From assembly GCF_013141725.1 (NCBI RefSeq), contig NZ_WHNZ01000061.1:124001-188000 (forward strand): DNA of 64,000 bases. The letters run 5' to 3'. The notes under the pieces are model-generated. The model was not told the DNA's origin, ran no database searches, and worked only from the letters and a program-made list of their open reading frames with translations. This document shows positions 29,562-39,049 of this stretch, in pieces. The DNA is from Paenibacillus planticolens. GTDB taxonomy: Bacteria; Bacillota; Bacilli; Paenibacillales; NBRC-103111. The position numbers and the translations under genes are program-made. The stretch's first letter is position 1. Each line of letters starts with the position of its first letter.

Positions 29562-29795
29562 TTACGTATGAGATTTTATGTAATTCGTAACTTCTCCTAC
29601 TGTCGTAATCTTCTCAGCATCTTCATCGGAAATTTCTAAATCGAACTCATCTTCTAATTCCATTACTAATTCAACTACATCGAGAGAATCAGCACCAAGA
29701 TCTTCTTTGAAAGATGCTTCGAGGGTGACTTCAGCTTCATCAACCCCTAGACGATCGACTACAATTCGTTTAACACGATCCAATACGTCGGACAT
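29562..29795 (-). CDS. acpP: Acyl carrier protein
   Basis: ACP carries growing acyl chains on a phosphopantetheine arm. ATG 29795 (GGAGGTG upstream) gives 77 residues. The prosthetic-group serine is in [16 protein letters not shown] (about 36), flanked by the helices typical of ACP, and the pI is strongly acidic. It sits between fabG and fabF. The 84-base gap before fabF contains a hairpin. Confidence 0.98.
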   Translation of the reverse strand: MSDVLDRVKRIVVDRLGVDEAEVTLEASFKEDLGADSLDVVELVMELEDEFDLEISDEDAEKITTVGEVTNYIKSHT

Positions 29796-29879
29796 CCGGT
29801 TCACCTCCTCTTTGGTATTATACGAGAATCTTTGACAGATTGCCAGTAGGCAATTTTGAGATTCTCTTTTTGGCGAATC

Positions 29880-30629
29880 TTACATGTACATACCGCCATC
29901 CACATGGAGTGTTTGGCCTGTCATGTAGGATGCATCGTCGGATGCCAGGAAGCGAACAACCTTCGCGATTTCCTCCGGTTGTCCAAGGCGTTCCAATGGG
30001 ATTTGCTTCAGCATTTGCTCCCGCGTCTCGCCTGACAATTTGTCGGTCATATCGGTTTCGATAAAACCAGGCGCCACCGCATTCACGGTAATGCCCCGAG
30101 AGGAAAGCTCCTTCGCCGTTGCCTTGGTTAACCCAATAACACCGGCTTTTGCTGCTACATAGTTGGCTTGACCCGGGTTTCCGAGCACGCCGACTACAGA
30201 AGATATATTAATTATTCGACCGGATCTTTGCTTCATCATAGGACGGGTAACAGCTTTGACACAGTTAAACACACCCTTTAGATTCGTTGCAATGACTTGA
30301 TCGAACTCTTCTTCCTTCATTCGCATGATTAGATTGTCTCTTGTGATACCTGCGTTATTCACAAGAATATCAATCTTACCAAATTTTTCAATGGTTTGCT
30401 TGACTAATTCTTCAGATTCCTGATAGCTGCTTACATCGGCACGCAGTTTGATGGCTTTGCGCCCCATTGCTTCAATCGCTGCTACTACTTCTCCGGCAGC
30501 CGCTTCACTTCCTGCATAGTTCACCGCAACATCGGCGCCATGCTCAGCCAAATGCAAAGCAATCGCCCGGCCGATCCCGCGGGACGCCCCGGTTACCAGT
30601 GCCACTTTACCTGTTAGCATGATCGTCAT
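29880..30629 (-). CDS. fabG: 3-oxoacyl-ACP reductase
   Basis: FabG reduces beta-ketoacyl-ACP with NADPH. The 249-residue short-chain dehydrogenase has the cofactor loop [12 protein letters not shown] (about 14-25), NNAG (about 88-91), the catalytic Ser-Tyr-Lys in [20 protein letters not shown], and the C-terminal [12 protein letters not shown]. The start at 30629 follows GGAG closely; ATG 30620 is an alternative. It overlaps the end of fabD by 23 bases (or 14), showing translational coupling. Confidence 0.96.
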   Translation of the reverse strand: MTIMLTGKVALVTGASRGIGRAIALHLAEHGADVAVNYAGSEAAAGEVVAAIEAMGRKAIKLRADVSSYQESEELVKQTIEKFGKIDILVNNAGITRDNLIMRMKEEEFDQVIATNLKGVFNCVKAVTRPMMKQRSGRIINISSVVGVLGNPGQANYVAAKAGVIGLTKATAKELSSRGITVNAVAPGFIETDMTDKLSGETREQMLKQIPLERLGQPEEIAKVVRFLASDDASYMTGQTLHVDGGMYM

Positions 30630-31560
30630 CAGTCTCCTTCAAGTACTTATTCAAAGCTTCCTCGCTGCCGATCGACACGGTTTTCACCGTTTTGTCGACC
30701 TTTTTGATAAGGCCGGCAAGCACCGTTCCTGATCCCAGCTCAATGAACGTATCCACGCCTTCGCTGATCAAGTAGGCAATCGTGTCCTCCCACAGTACCG
30801 GGGAGTAAACCTGCTCTACAAGCAAGCCGCGGATATCGGCTGGCGCTGTGACAGGGCGAGCCGTTACGTTGGCAACAACGGGCACGGCCGCCTCGCTCAT
30901 CTCGACGGACGCGAGCACCTCTGCGAGGCGCTCCGAAGCCGGCTTCATGAGCGAAGAGTGAAAGGGCCCGCTCACCTCGAGCGGTATGGCACGCTTCGCG
31001 CCGGCTTCCTTGCAGCGCTCAACAGCAGCTGCAACGCCTTCTTTACTGCCCGATACGACGATCTGTCCCGGGCAGTTCACATTGGCGAGCTCCACGACGG
31101 AGCCGCCGCTTGTGATGGCCTTGCACAGCTCCGCAAGCGCTTCGCGCTCGGCTCCGAGCACGGCCGCCATCGCCCCCAGACCGCCAGGGACGGCCTGTTC
31201 CATGAACTCGCCGCGGGCCCGCACCGTGCGGACCGCGTCTTCGAACGCGAGCACGCCGGCTGCGACGAGCGCGCTGTATTCACCGAGACTATGTCCAGCG
31301 ACATAGTCCGGGGTGATGCCTGCAGCCTTGAAAGCTTCCAGACAGGCGATGCTTGTTGTCAGCAGCGCAGGCTGCGTGTGGTACGTGATCTTCAATTGGT
31401 CCTCCGGACCTTGGAAGATCAGATCGGACAAGGAAAAGCCCAGCGCCTCGTCCGCGCGGTCAAAATAGGCTTTGGCAGCCGGATGATTCGCGTATAAATC
31501 ATGACCCATCCCCACAGTCTGTGAGCCTTGGCCAGGAAAAACAAAAGCAATTTTACCCAT
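30607..31560 (-). CDS. fabD: Malonyl-CoA:ACP transacylase
   Basis: FabD loads malonate onto ACP. The 317-residue product begins [19 protein letters not shown] and has the catalytic serine at 91 in [11 protein letters not shown] and the partner histidine near 200 in SGPFHSSLM. Base composition in the middle of the gene is unusually GC-rich compared with neighbours. It lies between fabH and fabG, 48 bases after fabH. Confidence 0.96.
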   Translation of the reverse strand: MGKIAFVFPGQGSQTVGMGHDLYANHPAAKAYFDRADEALGFSLSDLIFQGPEDQLKITYHTQPALLTTSIACLEAFKAAGITPDYVAGHSLGEYSALVAAGVLAFEDAVRTVRARGEFMEQAVPGGLGAMAAVLGAEREALAELCKAITSGGSVVELANVNCPGQIVVSGSKEGVAAAVERCKEAGAKRAIPLEVSGPFHSSLMKPASERLAEVLASVEMSEAAVPVVANVTARPVTAPADIRGLLVEQVYSPVLWEDTIAYLISEGVDTFIELGSGTVLAGLIKKVDKTVKTVSIGSEEALNKYLKETDDDHANR

Positions 31561-31608
31561 ACGAGAATAGGTTCCCCTTTGGCAATAGATTTTAAATCAA
31601 AGAATGGA

Positions 31609-32595
31609 CTACCACACCATCGCGGTCGCGCCCCAAGTCAGACCTCCGCCGAAGCCGACAAGCACTAAGCGGTCGCCTTCCGTCAATCTGCCTTGCTCGG
31701 CAGCTTCTGCAAGCGCTACTGGGATGGAAGCGGCAGACATATTCCCATATTTGTCAAGATTAATCATGCATTTATCTTCTGTCAATTCCAGACGGTTTAA
31801 GGAGGCTTGAATAATCCTCATATTGGCTTGATGCGGAACCAGCAAGTCGATATCCGTTTTGTCCCAACCCGCTTTGCGCAAAGCTTCATCCGCTGCATTT
31901 CCCATAATCCGTACGGCGAATTTGAAAACTTCGGCGCCAGCCATGTAGATGTAGTGCAAACGTTGATCGATGGATGTCTGTGATGCAGGATTGCGCGAGC
32001 CTCCGCCTTCAATTTTGAGCAGCGGACCGCCTGTACCGTCAGCACCAAGCTCGAAGGATTTGAATCCTCTTTCTTCCGGAACTTCGCCAATCACGACAGC
32101 TCCCGCGCCATCGCCAAACAGAATGCATGTATTGCGGTCTGTATAGTCTGTTATCTTGGATAAACAATCTGCACCTATGACAAGAGCGTATTTATAAGTT
32201 CCGGTTGCAATGAAATTAGAAGCATTAGCCAGTCCATAAACGAATCCTGAGCAGGCTGCGGATAGATCAAATGCTGCTGCCTTCTTCGCTCCTAACTTCT
32301 CTTGGAGTATGCATGCCGTTGATGGGAATGCCATATCCGGAGTGATCGTGGACACAATAATGAGATCCAGTTGGTCCGCTGTAATGCCAGCGTTGGCCAG
32401 CGCGATCAAAGAAGCTTCGTAACAAAGATCAGAAGTTGCTTGTGCCTCTGCCGCAATCCTTCTTTCACGGATGCCCGTTCTCGTTACGATCCACTCATCG
32501 TTCGTCTCAACCATTGTTTCCAATTCTTGATTCGTCAATATACGATCAGGTACATATTTACCTGTACCAAGTACCCCAACAGGTATTAGGTTCAT
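31609..32595 (-). CDS. fabH: Beta-ketoacyl-ACP synthase III
   Basis: FabH starts fatty-acid synthesis by condensing an acyl-CoA primer with malonyl-ACP. In Bacillales it usually prefers branched primers. The 328-residue protein has the catalytic cysteine at 115 in LSAACSGFVYGL, the histidine in LVPHQANMRI, and the asparagine in DKYGNMSAASIP. ATG overlaps the plsX stop by four bases. Only one fabH is present here. Confidence 0.96.
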   Translation of the reverse strand: MNLIPVGVLGTGKYVPDRILTNQELETMVETNDEWIVTRTGIRERRIAAEAQATSDLCYEASLIALANAGITADQLDLIIVSTITPDMAFPSTACILQEKLGAKKAAAFDLSAACSGFVYGLANASNFIATGTYKYALVIGADCLSKITDYTDRNTCILFGDGAGAVVIGEVPEERGFKSFELGADGTGGPLLKIEGGGSRNPASQTSIDQRLHYIYMAGAEVFKFAVRIMGNAADEALRKAGWDKTDIDLLVPHQANMRIIQASLNRLELTEDKCMINLDKYGNMSAASIPVALAEAAEQGRLTEGDRLVLVGFGGGLTWGATAMVW

Positions 32596-33596
32596 GTTGT
32601 TATATCTCTCTTCCCATGGCTTATTTCGGCAGATATCGTGCCAACCAAATCATTTTGCAAAGCTATTCTAGCTTGCCGAACCGCATTTTTAATGGCATTT
32701 GCGTCAGAGGAACCATGACTCTTCAGAACCAATCCATCTATACCCAAGAATGGCGCCGCCCCATGCTCGTTATAATCCAGCTTTTTGCGGAATTGGGTGA
32801 GACCCGGCTTCAAGACGGCCGCAGCAAGCTTGGTGAATATTGATTTCGTAAACTCTTGTTTCAATGCTGAAAAAATGGTTGACGCAGCTCCCTCGAGCGA
32901 TTTCAGCATAATATTGCCGGCAAATCCGTCACATACGATAACATCGCATTTGGCGCGGAGCACCTGGGATGATTCCACATTCCCTACAAAATGTATCGGT
33001 GCTTGCTCCATTAAAGGATATGCCGTTTTCGTTAATTCATTCCCTTTGGCCGCCTCGGTTCCAACGTTCAAAAGGCCTACGCGAGGCTTCGAAATACCGT
33101 GTACTTTGGAGCGGTAAATACTGCCCATAATCGCGTATTGAAGCAATTGCTCCGGCGTAGCATCCATGTTCGCTCCCAAGTCGAGCGCCAACACTCCGTT
33201 GCCATCCATGGTTGGAATCATAGGCGCCAGCGCAGGCCGCTCAATACCCGGAATTCGACCAACGACGAGCAAGCCTGTCGTCATCAAAGCCCCTGTGTTC
33301 CCCGCGGAAATCATCGCTTCCGCTTCTTTCTCTCGCACTAATTTACCCGCCACTACCATGGAGGCGTCTTTCTTGCGTCGGACTGCTTTCACAGGCTCGT
33401 CTTCCGCTTCAATGACTTCCTCCGTATGACGGATACTTATATTTGCCGGCCTCTCTGTGAGGTGGGCTTCAATCGCGGCGCTGTTGCCGACCAAAATGAT
33501 ATGTACGTCTTTCCACTCTTTGGCCGCTGCAAGTGCACCTTCCACTACGATCTTAGGGGCATTATCGCCGCCCATGGCATCAATCGCGATCCGCAT
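32592..33596 (-). CDS. plsX: Phosphate acyltransferase PlsX
   Basis: PlsX converts acyl-ACP to acyl-phosphate, the first step toward phosphatidic acid in Gram-positive bacteria. The 334-residue product has the family start [20 protein letters not shown] and the conserved [20 protein letters not shown] and [15 protein letters not shown] segments. It overlaps fapR by 17 bases and fabH by four, so the three genes are tightly coupled in one operon under FapR. Confidence 0.96.
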   Translation of the reverse strand: MRIAIDAMGGDNAPKIVVEGALAAAKEWKDVHIILVGNSAAIEAHLTERPANISIRHTEEVIEAEDEPVKAVRRKKDASMVVAGKLVREKEAEAMISAGNTGALMTTGLLVVGRIPGIERPALAPMIPTMDGNGVLALDLGANMDATPEQLLQYAIMGSIYRSKVHGISKPRVGLLNVGTEAAKGNELTKTAYPLMEQAPIHFVGNVESSQVLRAKCDVIVCDGFAGNIMLKSLEGAASTIFSALKQEFTKSIFTKLAAAVLKPGLTQFRKKLDYNEHGAAPFLGIDGLVLKSHGSSDANAIKNAVRQARIALQNDLVGTISAEISHGKRDITT

Positions 33597-34194
33597 GCAT
33601 CTTGTCCTCCCTCTCTAGATGTTGCTCTTTCTTCGAATGAAAGATCACGAAATTACCTCGGAACACAGCCTCATCGCCAACATAGGAAGACACTTCAACT
33701 CTTGCTTTCCCTTTGGAAACGGAACGCACATACGCTTTGGCGATACATTTCTCTCCTAGCTTTACAGAACGTATAAACCGGATATCTGCTGAGGCTGTCA
33801 AGGCGATCGGATCGTCGATAACGGCAACGGCGAGGGAGTTTGCTTGTGAGAATATATGATGTCCTCTTGCAATTTTGGTTCTTGAGAAAACATGATCTTC
33901 TTTAATTTCAAAAATCGAAATACCGCTTTGATCCAGTTGTAAATCGATCACTTCTCCAATGACTTCTTCAATGGACAGTGAACGCACTTGATCGTACGTT
34001 TTGACCGCCATGTGCTTCATGCGTTCCCGCAGTTCAGGAATACCTAACTCCAATCGGTCTAACCGGACGGTTTGGATGCTAACCTGAAACGTTCGCATCA
34101 GTTCCTCGTCAGTCATAAAAGGATTTGCTTCAATGGCTTGGAGCAATTGCTGCTGCCTTTGTCGTTTAGGAAGGCGTTCGATGGCTAGCACCAC
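33580..34194 (-). CDS. fapR: Transcriptional repressor of lipid synthesis FapR
   Basis: FapR represses the fatty-acid and phospholipid genes and is released by malonyl-CoA. The 204-residue protein has a DeoR-like helix-turn-helix at the N-terminus ([20 protein letters not shown], about 27-46) and a C-terminal hot-dog fold that binds malonyl-CoA ([20 protein letters not shown]). The start is likely GTG 34194 but the ribosome site is weak, so the N-terminus is uncertain. It heads the operon, behind a FapR operator. Confidence 0.94.
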   Translation of the reverse strand: MVLAIERLPKRQRQQQLLQAIEANPFMTDEELMRTFQVSIQTVRLDRLELGIPELRERMKHMAVKTYDQVRSLSIEEVIGEVIDLQLDQSGISIFEIKEDHVFSRTKIARGHHIFSQANSLAVAVIDDPIALTASADIRFIRSVKLGEKCIAKAYVRSVSKGKARVEVSSYVGDEAVFRGNFVIFHSKKEQHLEREDKMHADRD

Positions 34195-34215
34195 CTTATC
34201 TCGTGAGATCTCATC

Positions 34216-34242
34216 TTATTACCAGATACTAAACTGTAGTAT
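34216..34242 (-). promoter_or_regulatory. FapR operator and -10 box upstream of fapR-plsX-fab operon
   Basis: On the minus strand TTAGTATCTGGTAATAA (34216-34232) matches the published FapR palindrome TTAGTACCTGATACTAA at 14 of 17 positions. A TATACT -10 box (34237-34242) lies immediately upstream, so the operator would cover the transcription start. I do not see a convincing -35. Confidence 0.8.
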
Positions 34243-34267
34243 ATTAAATTTAGAACCAAAAAGAAAG

Positions 34268-34306
34268 CAAAAAAAATAGCACCTCACACTAGGATGAAGT
34301 ACTATG
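34268..34306 (-). terminator. Intrinsic terminator after rpmF
   Basis: Minus-strand TAGTACTTCA pairs with TGAGGTGCTA over 10 bp (two G-U) and is followed by eight T. It ends the ylbN-rpmF transcript so that fapR starts from its own promoter. Confidence 0.85.
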
Positions 34307-34313
34307 TTTAATC

Positions 34314-34487
34314 TTATGCTTTTACGATCTCTCTACCTTTGTAAGTTCCGCAAGACTTGCACACGCGGTGTGCCAGCTTCAGCTCTCCACATTGTTCACA
34401 TTTCACCATGCCTGGAACTTCCAATTTAAAGTGAGTACGGCGCTTGTCGCGACGAGTTTTGGATGTTCTCCGTTGAGGTACTGCCAT
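34314..34487 (-). CDS. rpmF: 50S ribosomal protein L32
   Basis: A 57-residue protein, [20 protein letters not shown] at the start, with the two zinc-binding pairs CEQC and CKSC in the C-terminal half and a basic end (GREIVKA). This is the cysteine-containing (zinc) form of L32. GGAGGTG precedes ATG 34487. It lies downstream of the YceD/YlbN gene, the near-universal pairing. Confidence 0.97.
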   Translation of the reverse strand: MAVPQRRTSKTRRDKRRTHFKLEVPGMVKCEQCGELKLAHRVCKSCGTYKGREIVKA

Positions 34488-34525
34488 ATTCAAAACACCT
34501 CCTTCATTGAATTTCGGAAATTGCC

Positions 34526-35035
34526 TTATTCTTTGTTAAAAAAGTCCGCGAGACCTGCAAGTCTAGGATCAATCTTCTCCTGCTTACAGCCGCAATCCTT
34601 GAGATTGCGATTTTCTCCACACACGGGACAGAGACCTTTGCACGCTTCGTCACAAAGTGGTATGTACGGTAAACCGACCACTACATTTTCTACAACGTAA
34701 GGCTCTAAATCGACTTTATCTCCAACGACCAAATGAATGTCCTCGTCAAGATCTGGATCTTCTTCTTCTGGCTTTTGCATGAAGACTTCCTCAAAAGGAA
34801 GTTCGATTGTTTGATTAGTGTGCGTTAAGCATCGTGAACAGCTTAACTCCAAGTCTAGCGTTAACGTTCCGTTAACTTTTGCTACTCCATCTTCATGCGT
34901 GGCAAGAAGATCGACACGTATGGGACCATGACTAAGAACATCTTGACGTCCTTCAAATGGAGACGTCAGATTCATTTCTTCCGTCATATGGACCGCGTGC
35001 CCTTTAAGAGCTAGCTCTCTAAAACGAATTTGCAT
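34526..35035 (-). CDS. ylbN: YceD/DUF177 protein (YlbN)
   Basis: YceD-family proteins are linked to 23S rRNA accumulation and are almost always encoded before rpmF. ATG 35035 ([19 protein letters not shown] upstream) gives 169 residues. Visible features are the CSRC pair in the middle ([12 protein letters not shown]) and the C-terminal [15 protein letters not shown] zinc-like cluster. The upstream extension of the frame to 35092 is unsupported. Confidence 0.92.
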   Translation of the reverse strand: MQIRFRELALKGHAVHMTEEMNLTSPFEGRQDVLSHGPIRVDLLATHEDGVAKVNGTLTLDLELSCSRCLTHTNQTIELPFEEVFMQKPEEEDPDLDEDIHLVVGDKVDLEPYVVENVVVGLPYIPLCDEACKGLCPVCGENRNLKDCGCKQEKIDPRLAGLADFFNKE

Positions 35036-35124
35036 GTTTTTCACCCCAAACAAACAAAGATTATTATATCCATTTTGATGACCTTTTGTCAATTATAAAT
35101 CTATTTACTCTCTTCCTAAGCATC

Positions 35125-36249
35125 TTACTTCGGAGGCAGTGCCGCTAGAAACTTCAGGGCATCATCCATGGAGCCGATCTCAATAATTTTCATCTTCGTC
35201 TTAATTTGATTGGCTCTTTGAACAGCGTCTGAATAATTCGTAATTTGGGTCCCGTCCTTGTATGTCACATCTTTGGGGGCAAAGAAAAAGTCCGCTTTCT
35301 CCCGATCCGCGGCAATGATCTTATGTTGAATGCCTCCGATCGGACCCACGGTGCCATCTGCGTCTATAGTCCCTGTTCCAGCGATACGATACCCCTTCGT
35401 AATATCTTCTGGTACAAGTTGATTATAGATTTCTAATGAAAACATTAGACCGGCTGAAGGTCCTCCGATCTCGCCCGCCTTAATGGAGACCTGCTGATCG
35501 GTCTGATCTGCTTTGACCGACTGCATGTCAGCCGGAACGACGCCAATTCCTGCACGAGGCTCGCCTTTCGCTCCTTCCTGCTGAGGAAGGGTTCCAAGCG
35601 TCAGTGTCGCTTCCTGCTCCACTTTTTTCCTGGCATAGGTAATGGTAATGGAATCCCCGGCTTTCTTCCCTTTGAGCGCGCTAAACAAATCCTGAGATAC
35701 TTTCACATCCTTGGCATCCGCCTTAAGCAGCACATCGCCGGGCTTGAGCACCTTCTCTCCCGATAGACCAGGAACGGTTTGCAGCACCATAACTCCCTCA
35801 TGATTGATATGAAAAGGAATCTTCGCATGCGTATACGCGGCTTGAATCGCACTCGCTTGGGAGGTAAGCATAACATATTCTTGACGCTGTGAATATTCTT
35901 GCTCGGATTCGCCTTTGCGCAAAACACTCGTTTTGGGCTGAATCTCTTCATAGGGATGAACAAGACCAATGAGATAATTGACCATATTGGCATCGGCCAC
36001 ACGCACCGTTGTGAGCATCAGCGTTCCTTTTTCCGGATCCGAGCCTTTGGGTATCGTTACCATCGGTTTAATTTCTTCCGCCGTTCCCGGCATGAAAATA
36101 AAGAAAGGCAAACGTACAAAAAACAACAAATATACAATAACTATTCCGACAAGCGCTGATGCTAAATAACGCCTGGTTGACGATCTCCTCGGGTATTGAT
36201 AAGAATCATTGGACCACGAACGTATCCGATTCTCTTCTTCATTTTCCAT
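35125..36249 (-). CDS. ylbL: SepM-family PDZ/Lon-type membrane serine protease (YlbL)
   Basis: A 374-residue membrane protease with one N-terminal membrane segment (about 28-50 from ATG 36249), a PDZ-like domain in the middle (GVMVLQTVPGLSGEKVLKPG), and a C-terminal Lon-type protease domain. The Ser in GGPSAGLMFSLE and Lys in IQHKIIAADREKADF form the catalytic pair. SepM of streptococci processes a competence peptide; YlbL of B. subtilis acts in DNA-damage checkpoint recovery. ATG 36249 follows GGGAAGGGGAG. Divergent from ylbJ. Confidence 0.92.
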   Translation of the reverse strand: MENEEENRIRSWSNDSYQYPRRSSTRRYLASALVGIVIVYLLFFVRLPFFIFMPGTAEEIKPMVTIPKGSDPEKGTLMLTTVRVADANMVNYLIGLVHPYEEIQPKTSVLRKGESEQEYSQRQEYVMLTSQASAIQAAYTHAKIPFHINHEGVMVLQTVPGLSGEKVLKPGDVLLKADAKDVKVSQDLFSALKGKKAGDSITITYARKKVEQEATLTLGTLPQQEGAKGEPRAGIGVVPADMQSVKADQTDQQVSIKAGEIGGPSAGLMFSLEIYNQLVPEDITKGYRIAGTGTIDADGTVGPIGGIQHKIIAADREKADFFFAPKDVTYKDGTQITNYSDAVQRANQIKTKMKIIEIGSMDDALKFLAALPPK

Positions 36250-36378
36250 ATAGGCTCCCCTTCCCGATGCCTGCCTACTGCAAGTGATGACGATCTTACC
36301 GCCGAACCAACGAAGGCTTGGTCTAAACCTTTGCCCTTTTGCGTACAAATGTAGCATGCTAAAGGATGAGGTGAAACC

Positions 36379-37653
36379 ATGCAGCCTTCACAAGCAAGCG
36401 CTAAGCTCAAACTGATGACGCTGGTACTGGGGGCTCTGACCGCCCTTGTAGTCGTGTCTATCATCCTATTCCCAGACAAAGCATTTCAGTCTTCTCTTGA
36501 GGGACTTACGATTTGGTGGAAACTCGTATTTCCGGCGCTGCTGCCTTTTCTGATTATGACCGAGCTGTTGATCGGATTTGGCGTCATCCAAGGAACGGGC
36601 GTTCTGCTGGACCCATTGATGAGAATTATATTCCGTTTGCCCGGAGTAAGCGGTTGGGCGTTAGCCTCAGGCCTTATTGTAGGATTTCCTAGCGGGGCCA
36701 AAATTACAGCCACTCTCCGTGAAAAAAAACTCATCTCAGGACTTGAGACTGAACGGTTAACAGCTCTTTCCCATCTGTGCAGTCCTTTATTTTTGGTTAT
36801 GGTTGTAGGGATCGGATTTCTGCACAGCGCAAAGCTAGGCATTATTCTCGCCATTGTCCATTACGTCACAGCCGCCATCACCGGGATTTTGATGAGATTT
36901 TCCAAAACGACCGGCCATCCTTCCGATGCTTCTCCCGAATCTGCAGCTCCTAAATTATCAGGCTCCATTTGGAAGCTTGCTCTCTCAACCATGCGGCAAG
37001 CCTACCTGCACGATGGCCGCGCATTTGGCAAGCTCCTCGGCGACGCCGTCATTTCCTCCGTTCAAACCTTAATGGTGATCGGCGGATATATGATGATTTT
37101 TTCCGTATTGATTAATGTCATTACCATTACCCGTTTTACGGATACGCTTAAACCGCTGACTTCCTTCCTACTCAGCTTCATCAATGTCCATACGGATACC
37201 TCCCCACAATGGATTATGGGGTTGATGGAGATTCATCTCGGAGCCTATTCCTGGAGTCAAGCCCAAGGGCTCTCCCTGCTTCCGCAAATGGCGCTCATTA
37301 GCGCGTTTCTCGGCTGGGGAGGCTTGTCCGCTCATGCACAGGTTATTGGATTTCATCAGAAAACAGAGGCGCGATACCGCTTTTTCTTCCAGTCCCGCTT
37401 ACTGCACGCCGTGCTCTCCTTCGTTTGTACCATTGTGTTCTGGAAACCTATGCAGTACCTTCTAATGGATACGGAACCAAGCTTTCTTCGGACGGACCAA
37501 ACATCAAACGCAAACTCGCTATTCGCATCTCCGATGAACGGCGGTTCGGTTTGGGGGCTATGGGGAGTTACCCTTGTTCAATTCCTGCTTCTCCTTTTCG
37601 CCCTGCTGATCGTCTCAAGCTTCGTAAGCATTTTCCGAAAAAGAGCTCATTAG
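36379..37653 (+). CDS. ylbJ: Sporulation integral membrane protein YlbJ
   Basis: YlbJ is a polytopic membrane protein needed for spore cortex formation and controlled by the mother-cell sigma-E in B. subtilis. The 424-residue product shows about eight hydrophobic segments and two nucleoside-recognition (Gate) type regions (WWKLVFPALLPFLIM and the SGLIVGFPSGAKITATL box). ATG 36379 has GAGGTG upstream. Its stop is followed at once by a tandem 12-base repeat. Confidence 0.92.
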   Translation: MQPSQASAKLKLMTLVLGALTALVVVSIILFPDKAFQSSLEGLTIWWKLVFPALLPFLIMTELLIGFGVIQGTGVLLDPLMRIIFRLPGVSGWALASGLIVGFPSGAKITATLREKKLISGLETERLTALSHLCSPLFLVMVVGIGFLHSAKLGIILAIVHYVTAAITGILMRFSKTTGHPSDASPESAAPKLSGSIWKLALSTMRQAYLHDGRAFGKLLGDAVISSVQTLMVIGGYMMIFSVLINVITITRFTDTLKPLTSFLLSFINVHTDTSPQWIMGLMEIHLGAYSWSQAQGLSLLPQMALISAFLGWGGLSAHAQVIGFHQKTEARYRFFFQSRLLHAVLSFVCTIVFWKPMQYLLMDTEPSFLRTDQTSNANSLFASPMNGGSVWGLWGVTLVQFLLLLFALLIVSSFVSIFRKRAH

Positions 37654-37688
37654 GCGGTTTCAAAGGCGGTTTCAAAGCCGGCTTCTAA
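37653..37688. repeat. Tandem 12-base repeat between ylbJ and coaD
   Basis: GGCGGTTTCAAA occurs twice in a row (37653-37664 and 37665-37676), then a diverged third copy GCCGGCTTC followed by TAA. It begins at the last base of the ylbJ stop. In a different plus frame it reads [11 protein letters not shown] then stop. Confidence 0.85.
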
Positions 37689-38185
37689 GTTAACGGATAT
37701 TTTTTTTGCAGCGCTTCTTCCACTTCAGGAGGAACTAAATCCACAACAGGCCCATGAAAGCGAGCGATTTCTTTGACGATGCTGGAGCTCAAGTAGGAAT
37801 ACTGGGGCTTCGATGTCATGAAGAAAGTCTCCACATCCGAGTTAAGTTTGTGATTCGTGGACGCCATCTGCAGTTCATATTCAAAATCAGAAACGGCCCG
37901 AAGACCGCGCACAATGAGGCGCACATTTCGGGATTTCATATAATTTACCATTAAGTCTCGAAACCCGTCTACTTCTACATTCGGCAGATCCTTCGTGACT
38001 TTGCGGATAAGCTCTATTCTTTCTTCCAAAGTGAACAGAGGGTTTTTGGACGTGTTATTAAGTACTGCAACAATGAGCTTATCGAACACCTTCGCTGCTC
38101 TATGTATAATATCAAGGTGGCCATATGTCACCGGGTCAAAGCTTCCCGGGTATACGGCTACGGTACTGCCGTGTTCTTGTTTCAT
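37685..38185 (-). CDS. coaD: Phosphopantetheine adenylyltransferase
   Basis: CoaD makes dephospho-CoA from phosphopantetheine and ATP. The 166-residue product has the nucleotidyltransferase T/HxGH motif in [19 protein letters not shown] (about 12-30) and the SSS motif late in the protein ([14 protein letters not shown]). GGAGAGGAC precedes ATG 38185. It follows rsmD by 24 bases, the usual Firmicute pair. Confidence 0.96.
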   Translation of the reverse strand: MKQEHGSTVAVYPGSFDPVTYGHLDIIHRAAKVFDKLIVAVLNNTSKNPLFTLEERIELIRKVTKDLPNVEVDGFRDLMVNYMKSRNVRLIVRGLRAVSDFEYELQMASTNHKLNSDVETFFMTSKPQYSYLSSSIVKEIARFHGPVVDLVPPEVEEALQKKYPLT

Positions 38186-38209
38186 CCTGATGTCCTCTCC
38201 TTCAATCGC

Positions 38210-38770
38210 CTATTCATCCACGGACTGCTTATAAATCGTTACAGCGGTATCTCCGTAGTCGGCTCTTCTCTGTTGTCTAAATCCGCCAATAACATCTTCC
38301 AGAACATCCTTCGCATCGTGTTCCACAACAATCGTGGTATTCGCATCGACGATGGTGTGCGCTTCCATACTGCTTATCAGCTCCACAATCACTTTCAATT
38401 TATATGGAGGGTCTAGAAAAACAAGTTGGAACTGCTGCTGCCTCTTAGCCAATGCTTTCAGTGCCCGAGCGGCATCTGTCCTGTAAATCTCAGCCTGATC
38501 TTTGAGACCGGCCGCTTGCAAATTATGCTGGATCGTGTCGATGCTTTTCTTCTCGATATCAATGAAGACCGCTTTATCCATTCCGCGGCTCAGAGCCTCG
38601 ATGCCCAGTCCGCCGGTTCCTGCGAAAAGATCGAGTACCTGTCCTCCGTCAAAATACGGGCCGATCATACTGAAGATCGCTTCTTTCACTTTATCCGTTG
38701 TCGGTCGCGTGCTGATACCGGGTACCGCCCTTAGCGACCTGCCTTTGGCAGTGCCTGAAATCACTCTCAT
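38210..38770 (-). CDS. rsmD: 16S rRNA (guanine-966-N2)-methyltransferase RsmD
   Basis: RsmD methylates G966 of 16S rRNA. The 186-residue protein has the RISGTAKGRSLRAVPG start, the SAM-binding LDLFAGTGGLGIEALSRG (about 46-63), and the catalytic LVFLDPPY (about 118-125). It heads rsmD-coaD, with AAGGGAAA upstream of ATG 38770 and a probable promoter at 38806-38845. Confidence 0.95.
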   Translation of the reverse strand: MRVISGTAKGRSLRAVPGISTRPTTDKVKEAIFSMIGPYFDGGQVLDLFAGTGGLGIEALSRGMDKAVFIDIEKKSIDTIQHNLQAAGLKDQAEIYRTDAARALKALAKRQQQFQLVFLDPPYKLKVIVELISSMEAHTIVDANTTIVVEHDAKDVLEDVIGGFRQQRRADYGDTAVTIYKQSVDE

Positions 38771-38803
38771 CTTGCGTTATTTCCCTTCTGGCTGGCTCAT
38801 TCT

Positions 38804-38850
38804 TTTGCTATCGTACCACAAGCACTATTCTGACACAAAAATTTTGTGTC
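38804..38850 (-). promoter_or_regulatory. rsmD-coaD promoter with a palindrome over the -35
   Basis: On the minus strand TTGTGT and TACGAT are 17 bases apart, reading toward rsmD. The -35 lies in a perfect palindrome, GACACAAAA-A-TTTTGTGTC (38832-38850), a typical operator position. A TATAAT (38858-38863) on the plus strand lies on the other side, so a bound protein could affect both directions. The regulator is unknown. Confidence 0.5.
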
Positions 38851-38867
38851 TGCCATGTATAATTTTC

Positions 38868-39016
38868 CTGTAAAACGGTCATCCTTGAACTATCGACATC
38901 AGAGAATGTCGTAGACAACCGCGGAGAAGACTTACGTTTCCCCATAAGCTCTTCGTCCGGTTTCTCCTCTCCCATGAGACGGCCTGTAAAAGGGCCGTCG
39001 TATTAATTTTATAGGA
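38868..39016 (+). ncRNA. Candidate structured non-coding RNA with terminator
   Basis: No ORF explains this stretch. On the plus strand it shows consecutive hairpins: CTA-CGACAT/ATGTCG-TAG around CAGAGA (enclosed by CGGT/ACCG), then GAAGACTTA/TAAGCTCTTC, an outer GGAGAA/TTCTCC pair, and finally GACGGCC/GGCCGTC around TGTAAAAG followed by a T/A-rich tail. A TATAAT at 38858 could start it, though the -35 is poor. The family is not recognised. It could also be a leader or a decayed region. Confidence 0.4.
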
Positions 39017-39026
39017 CGGTTTTCTG

Positions 39027-39049
39027 AAACCCTTATGGTATAAGGGTTT
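39027..39049. other. Perfect 10-bp hairpin downstream of the RNA candidate
   Basis: AAACCCTTAT-GGT-ATAAGGGTTT is a perfect stem with a three-base loop. It may be a second terminator or a protein-binding site. It has no long T-run on either strand. The rest of 39050-39234 shows nothing I can name. Confidence 0.5.
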
